The position numbers were made by a program, and so were the translations under genes. This document shows, piece by piece, positions 18,081 to 25,998 of a stretch of 64,000 bases of DNA (positions within the stretch are counted from its first letter, which is position 1; each line of letters opens with the position of its first letter). This DNA is from Bacillota bacterium (GTDB lineage Bacteria; Bacillota; Clostridia; DSM-8532). The notes under the pieces were generated by a model. The model searched no databases. It saw nothing but the letters and a program-made list of their open reading frames with translations, and was not told the DNA's origin. The stretch is taken from NCBI GenBank assembly GCA_023411795.1, contig JAEYOK010000035.1, positions 124,001 through 188,000 of the forward strand, given 5' to 3'.

Positions 18081-19607
18081 ATGCGAGTAAAAGCTTTCAT
18101 TATTGTCAGTATTCTAGCTTTAATATTAGGTTCTTGTACACAAAGAAATATAAGTACTGTACATATAGTTAAGGAAGGCGATTATACAATTGAATTAAAG
18201 AAATTCACTATATTAAAAAAAGAGTATGATTATAATATAGTGAATTACAAAGATATCGATTATATAAGTGTTAATGACGCTTATGAAATACTATCCATAA
18301 TTGATAAGCAGACAAATAAGTATAATTTGGATTCCGGGAATATAAATAATGTTTTTGACTGGGAGAATAATCGAATAAATATTGAGCTGACAAAGGTTAT
18401 AAGTCCGGCGCGAGCAATTTTCTCAGGAAAACAAAACAATTTTAAGATATCAGGAATAGAAGATTTTAAAAATTATAGAATTGAAACTACATTACTAGAT
18501 GATTTCAATATCTGTTATATCAGTGTGAATAATACAATATACCTGCCTCTCATGCTACTAAACTTTTCTGTCTTTGATAATGAATTTATGCTCTATCCCT
18601 TTCCTGATAATAAGAATCTAGTTCTAGATGAAATTTATGCATTTAGCGATGAGTATATTGACTGGGTAAACTCAAACTGTGAAAAGGTATTGATAGACTC
18701 ACCTTCACTAAGAGAGTTTTCTGCTATTTATTTATATGAGTTTATTAATAGAAACTATCCTTATATCTCCATCAGGCAAAACAATTTATTGAGTTTGGAT
18801 TTGGATTCAATAAATTCATATGATGATTATAAAAGATATGTATTGTCATGCCTTGATAGTTTGGATGATGATCATACAGTATCTAAAGAATTAATGGCTC
18901 CTGAATTTAAGGACCTTCTTTCGTCAAATGATTACAATATTATTATACGATTTAACGAATATATGAAAGCTATTGAAGCAAACCCATCTTTTGTTAGCAG
19001 TGAATACAAAATAATTGATGACAACATCGGCTATATCCGTATCCATACATTTTATGACGATAATGATATTTTTTATAGACTACCCTATATTTTTAAAGAG
19101 CTACAAAACACAGATGGATTAATTATTGATTTGAGATTTAATCAAGGAGGAGCACTCACTAACGCCTTTCAATTATTGGATCCAATTGTTGAGAAAAATA
19201 ATACTATTGATGTATATTATAATCAAATGTTTAGTGGCAAATTAACGGATATTAAAAAATTCAAGCTTACAAAAGTAGGAAATTTATTCTATAAGAAGCC
19301 AATAGTATTATTAACAAACAAATTTTCGTATAGCTCCTCCAACACTTTTGCTGGAATATTTAAAGATAATGAATTGGGAACTATTATTGGTGAAAAAACG
19401 CTTGGTGGAGGCAGCACAAGAATAACTAATGTACTTCCTGACGGGATATCTTTTTCTTACTCCAACCCTAATGTTGTCTTTTGTGATAGCAATGGAGATT
19501 TTTTTGAAACCGGAATAGAACCAGATATTCTTGTAGAAGAAAATTTAGAGAATTATAACGATAAAATTCTAGAAAAAGCAATAGATTATCTCATTAATGT
19601 TAAATAG
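18081..19607 (+). CDS. S41 family (C-terminal-processing-like) peptidase lipoprotein
   Basis: The 508-residue protein starts with a lipoprotein signal (lipobox LGSC, Cys19). A poorly conserved N-terminal half of about 290 residues has no obvious PDZ domain. The C-terminal half is the S41 catalytic domain: DDNIGYIRIHTFYDD, GLIIDLRFNQGGAL, VLLTNKFSYSSSNTFAGIFK with the candidate nucleophile Ser, and GTIIGEKTLGGGSTR with the candidate general-base Lys. The family cleaves proteins at exposed C-termini outside the membrane. The gene is visibly richer in A and T than its neighbours and stands alone between terminators, which hints at later acquisition. Confidence 0.85.
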   Translation: MRVKAFIIVSILALILGSCTQRNISTVHIVKEGDYTIELKKFTILKKEYDYNIVNYKDIDYISVNDAYEILSIIDKQTNKYNLDSGNINNVFDWENNRINIELTKVISPARAIFSGKQNNFKISGIEDFKNYRIETTLLDDFNICYISVNNTIYLPLMLLNFSVFDNEFMLYPFPDNKNLVLDEIYAFSDEYIDWVNSNCEKVLIDSPSLREFSAIYLYEFINRNYPYISIRQNNLLSLDLDSINSYDDYKRYVLSCLDSLDDDHTVSKELMAPEFKDLLSSNDYNIIIRFNEYMKAIEANPSFVSSEYKIIDDNIGYIRIHTFYDDNDIFYRLPYIFKELQNTDGLIIDLRFNQGGALTNAFQLLDPIVEKNNTIDVYYNQMFSGKLTDIKKFKLTKVGNLFYKKPIVLLTNKFSYSSSNTFAGIFKDNELGTIIGEKTLGGGSTRITNVLPDGISFSYSNPNVVFCDSNGDFFETGIEPDILVEENLENYNDKILEKAIDYLINVK

Positions 19608-19701
19608 ATTAATTAAGGGAGACACTGAATCAAAGTTGGCTCAAAATAACCCCATTCGGATTAATCTGTAAGGTATAGCAAATAATAAAAACTAACAGGT
19701 T

Positions 19702-19738
19702 GGGACGAGGAACCTGTCCCCTTGTCCCCGTCCCTTTT
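19702..19738 (+). terminator. GGGAC-type inverted repeat/terminator, REP-like
   Basis: GGGACG (19702-19707) pairs with CGTCCC (19729-19734), followed by TTTTATTC. An overlapping alternative helix CAGGTT/AACCTG (19697-19716) uses the same bases. Repeated GGGAC/GTCCC words around a GTTCC core resemble small REP-like palindromes scattered in clostridial genomes. It sits between convergent genes and may end both transcripts. Confidence 0.6.
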
Positions 19739-19749
19739 ATTCATATAAA

Positions 19750-20472
19750 CTATTTTCTTCGACCAAATAATCTTAATACAGTCAGGAAAAGATTAATAAA
19801 ATCAAGATACAAGCTCAGCGCACCAATAATTCCTAGATTACCTCTTAGAACCTGATTCCCTTCTGTTCCAAAATAGTAAGCCTTAAGCTTTTGCATATCA
19901 TAAGCAGTCAGCCCAAGAAATACAAATAAGCTAATGATACTTATAAACCATTCCACACCGCTGCTGCGTAAGAATATATTCACTATGGACAGTATTAACA
20001 AACCAATCAGGCCCATGAATAATATGCCTCTAAATTGTGTTAAGTCTGCCTTAGTCAAATATCCGTATACGCACATCGCTCCAAAAGTAGCGGCAGTAAT
20101 TACGAAAGATGTTACAATGGTTTGCCCTGTATATGCTAAAAAGATAACTGATAAAGTAATACCGTTCAGAGCCGCATACACCAGAAACATACTGATTGCA
20201 GTTCCATATCTAAGCTTAGTAATACGGGCGGACAAAACAGATACCAGTATTACCTCACCAATAAACAACCCGAATAATAAGAAAGTATTTCCAAAAACTA
20301 TACTCAAAATATTTACATTAGTTGATACATAATAAGCGACTCCGGCAGAAAATAAGAGTCCTATAAACATCCAGCCAAAAACCTTCGATATAAAAGCATT
20401 CATTCCTTTTATAGTGGCATATTCTTCTTCAAAAGTTCTTGTACCATAATTACCATAATTGTCATTCTGCAT
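19750..20472 (-). CDS. Bax inhibitor-1/YccA family membrane protein
   Basis: This 240-residue protein has seven hydrophobic helices and the BI-1 pattern: FISKVFGWMFIGLLFSAGVA at the start, an LNGITLSVIFLAYTG segment in the middle and a C-terminal AYDMQKLKAYYFG followed by ALSLYLDFINLFLTVLRLFG. Bacterial relatives (YetJ type) are pH-sensitive calcium-leak channels; YccA modulates FtsH. The Asp residues in YDMQ and LDFIN correspond to positions that sense pH in YetJ. It is a single-gene unit on the minus strand, convergent with the S41 peptidase gene. Confidence 0.92.
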   Translation of the reverse strand: MQNDNYGNYGTRTFEEEYATIKGMNAFISKVFGWMFIGLLFSAGVAYYVSTNVNILSIVFGNTFLLFGLFIGEVILVSVLSARITKLRYGTAISMFLVYAALNGITLSVIFLAYTGQTIVTSFVITAATFGAMCVYGYLTKADLTQFRGILFMGLIGLLILSIVNIFLRSSGVEWFISIISLFVFLGLTAYDMQKLKAYYFGTEGNQVLRGNLGIIGALSLYLDFINLFLTVLRLFGRRK

Positions 20473-20574
20473 AATCTCACCTCATTGTCATTATACTTCA
20501 TTATTTTAATTATATACTTTTTTGGCTAAATTGTAAAATTTGCAAGCATAAGAAAGATAACAATACTAATATAC

Positions 20575-22182
20575 TTACTTCTCTAAATAAATAACCGCTT
20601 CATAGGGCCTTAGGATATCATCATCTTTATCATAATAATTACTAATCAGTATATCTGAATCATTGATTGGACATCTAAAAGGTATGGATTTATCTGTAAA
20701 ATTACACAAAACAATTACCGCCTTATCGCCCGATCTGCGTCTATACGCAAAAATTTCATCACTTTCGGGATACAGCAATTCAAAGCTTCCTTCTGTTAAA
20801 ATCTCATTTTCATGCCTTAATCGTATCAATTTCTTATAATAACTATAAATTGAATTCGGGTCATCCTTCTGTGCTTTTGCATTTATTTCATGATAGTTAT
20901 TGTTTACTTGTATCCAGGGGGTACTTTCCGTAAAACCGGCATTTAAACTTTCATCCCACTGCATTGGTGTTCTGGCATTATCACGACTTTTAGCAAATAG
21001 AGATTCCATAATATCTGACTTTTCATAGCCTCCTTCCAATCGCTCATGATACATATTCAAGGATTCAATATCCTTGTACTGATCAATCTCAAATTTTACA
21101 TTTGTCATGCCTAATTCTTCACCTTGATATATATAAGGTGTCCCTTGCATGCCATGTAACAGTGTTGCAAGCATCTTAGCAGATTCCACACGGTATTCTT
21201 TATCGTTTCCCCAGCGCGAAACAATTCTCGGAAGGTCATGATTATTCCAAAAAAGGCTGTTCCATCCTGTTCCATGCAGTTCAGTCTGCCATTTTGAAAA
21301 CACGTGTTTCAATTTTTTTAGTTCAAGAGGTTTTAAGTCCCATTTTTCTTTCCCATCCTGTTGATCCAGTCCTATATGTTCAAATTGAAACACCATGGAA
21401 AACTCGCTACCATCGGGATTACTGTATAATTTTGCTCTCTCGGGATTTGCTCCCCATGCTTCTCCTACTGTTATCAGATTTTTACCCTGAAAAGTGTTTT
21501 TGCACATCTCACAGATAAATTCGTGCAATCTTGGCCCGTTACATGTAATTTTTGCATCGGGTTCCTTAGCTATTTGATCAATTACATCCAACCTAAATCC
21601 CCCTACGCCTTTTTCAATCCACCAGTTTATTATATAGTAGATCTCCTGTCTTACTTTTGGATTTTCCCAGTTTAGATCCGGTTGTTTTACAGAAAACTGA
21701 TGAAAATAGTATTGTTGGAGCTCCGGTACCCACTCCCAGGCCGAACCCCCAAAAATAGCTCTCATATCATTTGGAGGCGTACCCTCTTTGCCATTCCGCC
21801 ATATATAATAATCATGATAAGGGTTATCCCGACTTTTTTTAGCTTCAATAAACCATCTATGTTCATCTGAGGAATGATTTAATACCAAATCCATTATTAT
21901 TTTAATGTTTCGCTTATTTGCCTCCGCTATTAATAGCTCCATATCCTCAAGAGTCCCAAACATAGAATCGATATCCTGATAATCGGAAATATCATAGCCG
22001 TTGTCATCCTGTGGTGACTTATAAACAGGTGAAAGCCAAATGGCATCTATTCCAAGATCATTCAAATAATCTAGTCGCTTTATAATACCTAATAAATCAC
22101 CTATGCCATCATTATTACTATCCTGAAAACTCCTAGGATAAATCTGATATATTACAGCCCTTTTCCACCATTTATTATCCAT
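20575..22182 (-). CDS. GH13 alpha-glucosidase (oligo-1,6-glucosidase type)
   Basis: The 535-residue enzyme lacks a signal peptide and is probably cytoplasmic. It has the GH13 regions: YQIYPRSFQDSNNDGIGDL at the N-terminus, DLVLNHSSDEH (region I), GGFRLDVID with the nucleophile Asp (region II), TVGEAWG with the acid/base Glu (region III) and WNNHDLPRIVSRWGND (region IV). The segment QPDLNWENPKVR before region II is typical of GH13_31 enzymes that cleave isomaltose, maltose and related oligosaccharides. It fits with sugar import encoded nearby, although it is transcribed alone. Confidence 0.93.
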   Translation of the reverse strand: MDNKWWKRAVIYQIYPRSFQDSNNDGIGDLLGIIKRLDYLNDLGIDAIWLSPVYKSPQDDNGYDISDYQDIDSMFGTLEDMELLIAEANKRNIKIIMDLVLNHSSDEHRWFIEAKKSRDNPYHDYYIWRNGKEGTPPNDMRAIFGGSAWEWVPELQQYYFHQFSVKQPDLNWENPKVRQEIYYIINWWIEKGVGGFRLDVIDQIAKEPDAKITCNGPRLHEFICEMCKNTFQGKNLITVGEAWGANPERAKLYSNPDGSEFSMVFQFEHIGLDQQDGKEKWDLKPLELKKLKHVFSKWQTELHGTGWNSLFWNNHDLPRIVSRWGNDKEYRVESAKMLATLLHGMQGTPYIYQGEELGMTNVKFEIDQYKDIESLNMYHERLEGGYEKSDIMESLFAKSRDNARTPMQWDESLNAGFTESTPWIQVNNNYHEINAKAQKDDPNSIYSYYKKLIRLRHENEILTEGSFELLYPESDEIFAYRRRSGDKAVIVLCNFTDKSIPFRCPINDSDILISNYYDKDDDILRPYEAVIYLEK

Positions 22183-22246
22183 ATCTCTCTCCTGATTTAC
22201 ACCTTTTGAATCTTTAGTTCATAATACACAATTCCGTTCAAGTAAC

Positions 22247-23074
22247 TTATTTCTTCTGACATTGAGGACAATAATATATGTTCCCGCCCATATAAGCTTC
22301 TTTAATAATAATACTTCCGCATTTTGGGCAGGCCTTATCAACTGTATTCTTGCTTACTTTAGTTTTATATCCACCGGGGCAGCCAAATAAGTCTCTTTCG
22401 GTATCTCTGCCTCCCAGACATACCATTTCAGCCAGTGTGCTTTTTATTGAGTTAAATATAGCATTCTTTTCTGAATCGGTAAATGATGATACTTTTCTTT
22501 TTGGGTGTATCCCACAATTATATAGAATATCCTGTAATACACCATTTCCGAGGCCTGGTATTCTTTGCTCAGTCGCAAGCAAAGCCTTAGCGCTTAGTTT
22601 TTCAGCTCCAGGAGCCTCTAGAATTCTATTAAAATATTCCTTGTCAAATTTATCGGTCAAAGGTGAAGGCTTGTCCTTGGCTATTTGGTAATATTGATTA
22701 TCAAACTCACCATCTTTAAAGCACCATAGGCCTCCATACATTTGAACAGTTGCACTTAAAGCTGAAAAATCCTCAAATTCAACAAGGAGCTGGTGTTTTT
22801 TTGGTCTTTCCTCGCCGGCATAGTGGAATTTGAGGGATATGCCTTCCCCAAACACCAGCATTGAATCTTCGACAAAGATATTTACCATACCCCCATAACT
22901 AACCGCACTTTCTATAATTTTTCCGCTTAATAATTCATGGTATTTTTGAGGGTCACCGTGATACCACGCAAACTTATGAGGGCTCTGCGCAGCCGTTACG
23001 TTCATGATTCTTTTACCAATAAGGTTTTCGTTTATTTGACCGGCCAAGATATATGCTTCCGGAAGCTCTAACAT
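22247..23074 (-). CDS. Fpg/Nei-family DNA glycosylase homolog lacking Pro-1
   Basis: The 275-residue protein aligns over the Fpg/Nei fold: N-terminal LELPEA, helix-two-turn-helix region with EQRIPGLGNGVLQDILYNCG, and a C-terminal zinc finger CPKC...CPQC (249, 252, 269, 272). Fpg enzymes start MPELPE, and the mature N-terminal Pro is the Schiff-base nucleophile. Here the second residue is Leu (codons ATG TTA GAG), while Glu3 is kept. GGAGGG before the ATG supports the start, so this is not a misplaced start codon. The DTERDLFGCPGGYKTKVSKN segment marks a distinct Firmicutes subfamily. Bifunctional lyase activity is doubtful; it may be a monofunctional glycosylase or a binder. Confidence 0.88.
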   Translation of the reverse strand: MLELPEAYILAGQINENLIGKRIMNVTAAQSPHKFAWYHGDPQKYHELLSGKIIESAVSYGGMVNIFVEDSMLVFGEGISLKFHYAGEERPKKHQLLVEFEDFSALSATVQMYGGLWCFKDGEFDNQYYQIAKDKPSPLTDKFDKEYFNRILEAPGAEKLSAKALLATEQRIPGLGNGVLQDILYNCGIHPKRKVSSFTDSEKNAIFNSIKSTLAEMVCLGGRDTERDLFGCPGGYKTKVSKNTVDKACPKCGSIIIKEAYMGGNIYYCPQCQKK

Positions 23075-23245
23075 ACTTTTCCCTCCAATATGTAATATTC
23101 ATTCGAACCAGGAACATTTTCCCTTCCAATTTGTTCCTGTATTAAATACAATTATATACTATTATTAGGACATATAGCTGTCATGTTTTGAGAAACTCGA
23201 GAATATTATTCTTATACTCGAAAAACTGAAGTCAGATAATATCCA

Positions 23246-23275
23246 TTGACTTTATCAAGATTGGAATGTTATAAT
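23246..23275 (+). promoter_or_regulatory. Promoter of the Trp T-box/iorAB operon
   Basis: TTGACT (23246-23251) and TATAAT (23270-23275) with an 18-base spacer lie just upstream of the T-box leader. Confidence 0.7.
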
Positions 23276-23284
23276 TTCTTAAAC

Positions 23285-23582
23285 TTAATAATTATTCGCT
23301 AAACCGATGATGTGGAGATAAAAATGTAATATGCACTCACAGAGAGTGAGGGTAGCTGGGAGCCTCACAGTAAGCAGTACATTAAATGGACCACTGAGGG
23401 TGCAGTCAAAGGATTGATTTTTTCAATCTGAGTATTCTGCAACGTATCAGCCGCGTAAAGGCTGGGGGATATATTAGTATTCCTACTTGAGGCAGGTTAT
23501 CCTGTAAAACAAGGTGGCACCACGAGCTATAGCACTCGTCCTTGACATTTATTTGATGTCTATTGGATGGGTGTTTTTGTTT
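23285..23582 (+). promoter_or_regulatory. T-box leader, Trp (UGG) specifier, controlling iorA-iorB-paaK
   Basis: Stem I carries CAGAGAGTGAGGGTAGCTGG and GAGCC, as in T-box distal loops. The specifier region TTAAA-TGG-ACCA-CTGAG aligns base for base with the glyQS leader GAAA-GGC-ATTC-TTGAG, putting TGG (Trp) at 23387-23389. The T-box AAGGTGGCACCACG is at 23511-23524; its UGGC bulge would pair with a GCCA 3' end, and tRNA-Trp has discriminator G73. The leader ends in a terminator stem (CACTCGTCC with GGATGGGTG, 23532-23575) and a T-run. Uncharged tRNA-Trp should favour the antiterminator and read-through. Confidence 0.9.
23530..23582 (+). terminator. T-box-controlled terminator before iorA
   Basis: CACTCGTCC pairs with GGATGGGTG (two wobble pairs) around an inner GACAT/ATGTC hairpin, followed by TTTTTGTTTG. 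The CGTCC side would alternatively pair within the T-box antiterminator. Confidence 0.8.
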
Positions 23583-23597
23583 GTTTAGGAGGTTCTT

Positions 23598-25406
23598 ATG
23601 GCAAAAAAACTACTTATGGGAAACGAGGCCATTGCTTTAGGGGCAATGCGAGCGGGAGTCAGTGTTGTGACAGGCTATCCGGGTACACCGTCGACAGAAG
23701 TGCTGGAAACTGTTGCAAAGCATAATGATGGAAGTATTTATGTTGAATGGTCGGTAAATGAGAAGGTTGCTCTTGAAGTTGCTGCAGGGGCGGCTTATTC
23801 CGGTGCGAGGTCCATGGTTACCATGAAGCAGGTAGGGCTTAATGTAGCATCTGATCCTCTTATGAGCCTAAATTATATAGGTGTAAAAGGTGGCATGGTT
23901 ATTGTTGTAGCCGATGACCCGGGTCCGATATCTTCCCAAACAGAGCAGGATACCAGGCATTTTGGTAAATACGCTAAAATAGCTGTTTTTGATCCTTCCA
24001 CACCGGAAGAAGCATATACCATGGTTGCAGATGCTTTTGATTTTTCTGAAAAATATGGCCGTCCCGTCATTTTAAGGCCTACTACCCGAGTATGCCATAG
24101 CTGTGCATCGGTAGAAATATTAGACAATATACCAAGAAAACAACCTGAAGGCTTTGAAAAGAGTAGCAGATGGGTTATATTCCCTAAGTTATCCTATGAA
24201 AATAAGATAAAAATCGAAGAATCGCTTAAAGAAATGAGTGATAATTTTTCCGAGTACCATAGAAATTTTATTTTAGGAAGCGGAAGAAAGGGTATTGTAG
24301 CAAGCGGTGTCAGCTATTCATATGTGAGTGAAGCTCTCCTGAATTCATCAACAGAGTGTAAGCTTATGAAAATATCAACTACACCTTTTCCTCAAAAGCT
24401 GGGCCTTGAATTTTTAGAAGGTTTAGATGAAGTGCTTGTTGTCGAGGAGCTTGATTCTGTTATTGAAAATGAACTAATCACTCTTTGTGGACTACATAAT
24501 TTACGAGTGAGAATTAAAGGCAAACACACTGGCCATTTGAAAAATGCTGGTGAGAATACTGTAGATAGCGTGACTGTATCTGTGCGGAAATTTCTTGGTG
24601 AAGTCTTGGATGACTCTGTTAGTGCTTCTTTAAATTCTGCAAACAATCCCCCTGAGCTTCCCATTCGTCCGCCGGTTCTCTGTGCAGGATGTCCCCATAG
24701 AGCATCATTCTTCGCAGTAAAAGAGGCAACCAAGGGTATGAATGCCGTTTATTCAGGGGATATAGGCTGCTACACCCTGGGTAACGCAGTACCTCTTAAT
24801 ATGGTGGATACATGCCTGTGTATGGGCGCCGGAATCACCGTCGCACAGGGACTTCACAGAGTTGAGCCCGACAGAGTAAACTTTGCCTTCATCGGTGATT
24901 CTACATTTTTCCATACAGGAATACCCGGAATAATAAACGCTGTTTATAATCAAACCGATATAATCGTGGTCATCCTCGATAATTCCACAACAGCCATGAC
25001 GGGTCATCAGCCTCATCCCGGGATGGGTAATACAATGATGGGAAATATCTCAGATAAAATCAGTATCTATAATGTGGTTTCAGCCTTAAATGTATCCAAA
25101 ATTGTAAGAGCAAATCCTTTCGATATTGACGCAGCGAAAGAGGCTGTAAATGCTGTTATTAATGAGCGGGGTGTGCGTGTGATTCTGTTTGAAGCCCCTT
25201 GCATTTTTGTTACAAAAAATAAGGAGCATTATGTTGCTGATGCTGAGAAATGCACAGGATGTAAGGTTTGCATAAATAAATTGGGTTGTCCCGCAATTGA
25301 GATGGAAGGAAAAAAGGCTAAAATCAATACTACTCTTTGTACAGGATGTGGCATATGCGCTTCCGTATGCAAATTTGGGGCAATTGGAGGTAAACGGAAT
25401 GACTAA
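23598..25406 (+). CDS. iorA: Indolepyruvate ferredoxin oxidoreductase, alpha subunit
   Basis: IorA carries thiamine diphosphate and iron-sulfur clusters and converts arylpyruvates (indole-, phenyl-, hydroxyphenylpyruvate), CoA and oxidised ferredoxin to aryl-acetyl-CoA and CO2, reversibly. The 602 residues contain the N-terminal pyrimidine domain (GNEAIALGAMRAGVSVVTGY), the TPP-binding domain (GDIGCYTLGN, then GDSTFFHTGIPGIINAVYN) and two C-terminal 4Fe-4S motifs (Cys 552/555/558/564 and 581/584/587/591). AGGAGG precedes the ATG. It is the first gene after the Trp T-box, overlapping iorB by eight bases. Confidence 0.96.
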   Translation: MAKKLLMGNEAIALGAMRAGVSVVTGYPGTPSTEVLETVAKHNDGSIYVEWSVNEKVALEVAAGAAYSGARSMVTMKQVGLNVASDPLMSLNYIGVKGGMVIVVADDPGPISSQTEQDTRHFGKYAKIAVFDPSTPEEAYTMVADAFDFSEKYGRPVILRPTTRVCHSCASVEILDNIPRKQPEGFEKSSRWVIFPKLSYENKIKIEESLKEMSDNFSEYHRNFILGSGRKGIVASGVSYSYVSEALLNSSTECKLMKISTTPFPQKLGLEFLEGLDEVLVVEELDSVIENELITLCGLHNLRVRIKGKHTGHLKNAGENTVDSVTVSVRKFLGEVLDDSVSASLNSANNPPELPIRPPVLCAGCPHRASFFAVKEATKGMNAVYSGDIGCYTLGNAVPLNMVDTCLCMGAGITVAQGLHRVEPDRVNFAFIGDSTFFHTGIPGIINAVYNQTDIIVVILDNSTTAMTGHQPHPGMGNTMMGNISDKISIYNVVSALNVSKIVRANPFDIDAAKEAVNAVINERGVRVILFEAPCIFVTKNKEHYVADAEKCTGCKVCINKLGCPAIEMEGKKAKINTTLCTGCGICASVCKFGAIGGKRND

Positions 25407-25998
25407 TATATTGATTTCAGGAGTTGGTGGTCAAGGTACGGTCCTTGCCTCAAAACTGATGGCGGCGGCCGCAATGAGTAAGGGCATTGATGTGCGTACT
25501 ACCGAAACCATAGGAATGGCACAGCGCGGCGGTTGTGTGGTAAGTCATATTCGTATGGGCAGTAATATCGCTTCGCCCCTGATACCACTAAAAAGCGCCC
25601 ATGCTATTATTGCATTTGAACCGGCCGAGGCCGTTAGAATTCTCCCCTATCTTTCCGAAGACGGATTGATGATAGTATGCGACACAGCCATGAAACCTGT
25701 CACAAGCTCCCTTAAAGGCGATACTTATAAAGGGTCTGATATGATAGATTACCTTAAAAAAAATGTTAAGGACCTTGTGATTATTGACGGAAATAAGCTT
25801 TTAGAGGAATGCGGTAATGCAAAAACACTTAATGTAGCACTTTTAGGTACAGCAGTAGAAAGCGGTGTGTTTCCTTATGGCACTGACGAAATGAAGGATG
25901 CCTTACGTGATACATTGCCCCAACGGTTTTTAGACATCAACCTCAATTCATTCGAAATCGGAAGGAGAATGTTCAATGAAACCCGAAATGCTGGATAA
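25399..25998 (+). CDS. iorB: Indolepyruvate ferredoxin oxidoreductase, beta subunit
   Basis: The 199-residue gamma-domain partner of IorA begins TNILISGVGGQGTVLASKLM, the hallmark of the 2-oxoacid:acceptor oxidoreductase gamma/beta domain, followed by TTETIGMAQRGGCVVSHIR. The start is ATG 25399, seven bases after GGAGGT that lies inside the end of iorA; longer in-frame versions would overlap the iorA ferredoxin domain and are rejected. It completes the two-subunit enzyme and overlaps the following ligase gene by 23 bases, so all three are likely translated from one message. Confidence 0.95.
   Translation: MTNILISGVGGQGTVLASKLMAAAAMSKGIDVRTTETIGMAQRGGCVVSHIRMGSNIASPLIPLKSAHAIIAFEPAEAVRILPYLSEDGLMIVCDTAMKPVTSSLKGDTYKGSDMIDYLKKNVKDLVIIDGNKLLEECGNAKTLNVALLGTAVESGVFPYGTDEMKDALRDTLPQRFLDINLNSFEIGRRMFNETRNAG

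Noticed and set aside
25297..25398. Longer N-terminus for iorB
   Set aside because: It overlaps the second ferredoxin motif of iorA; GGAGGT at seven bases fixes the start at 25399.
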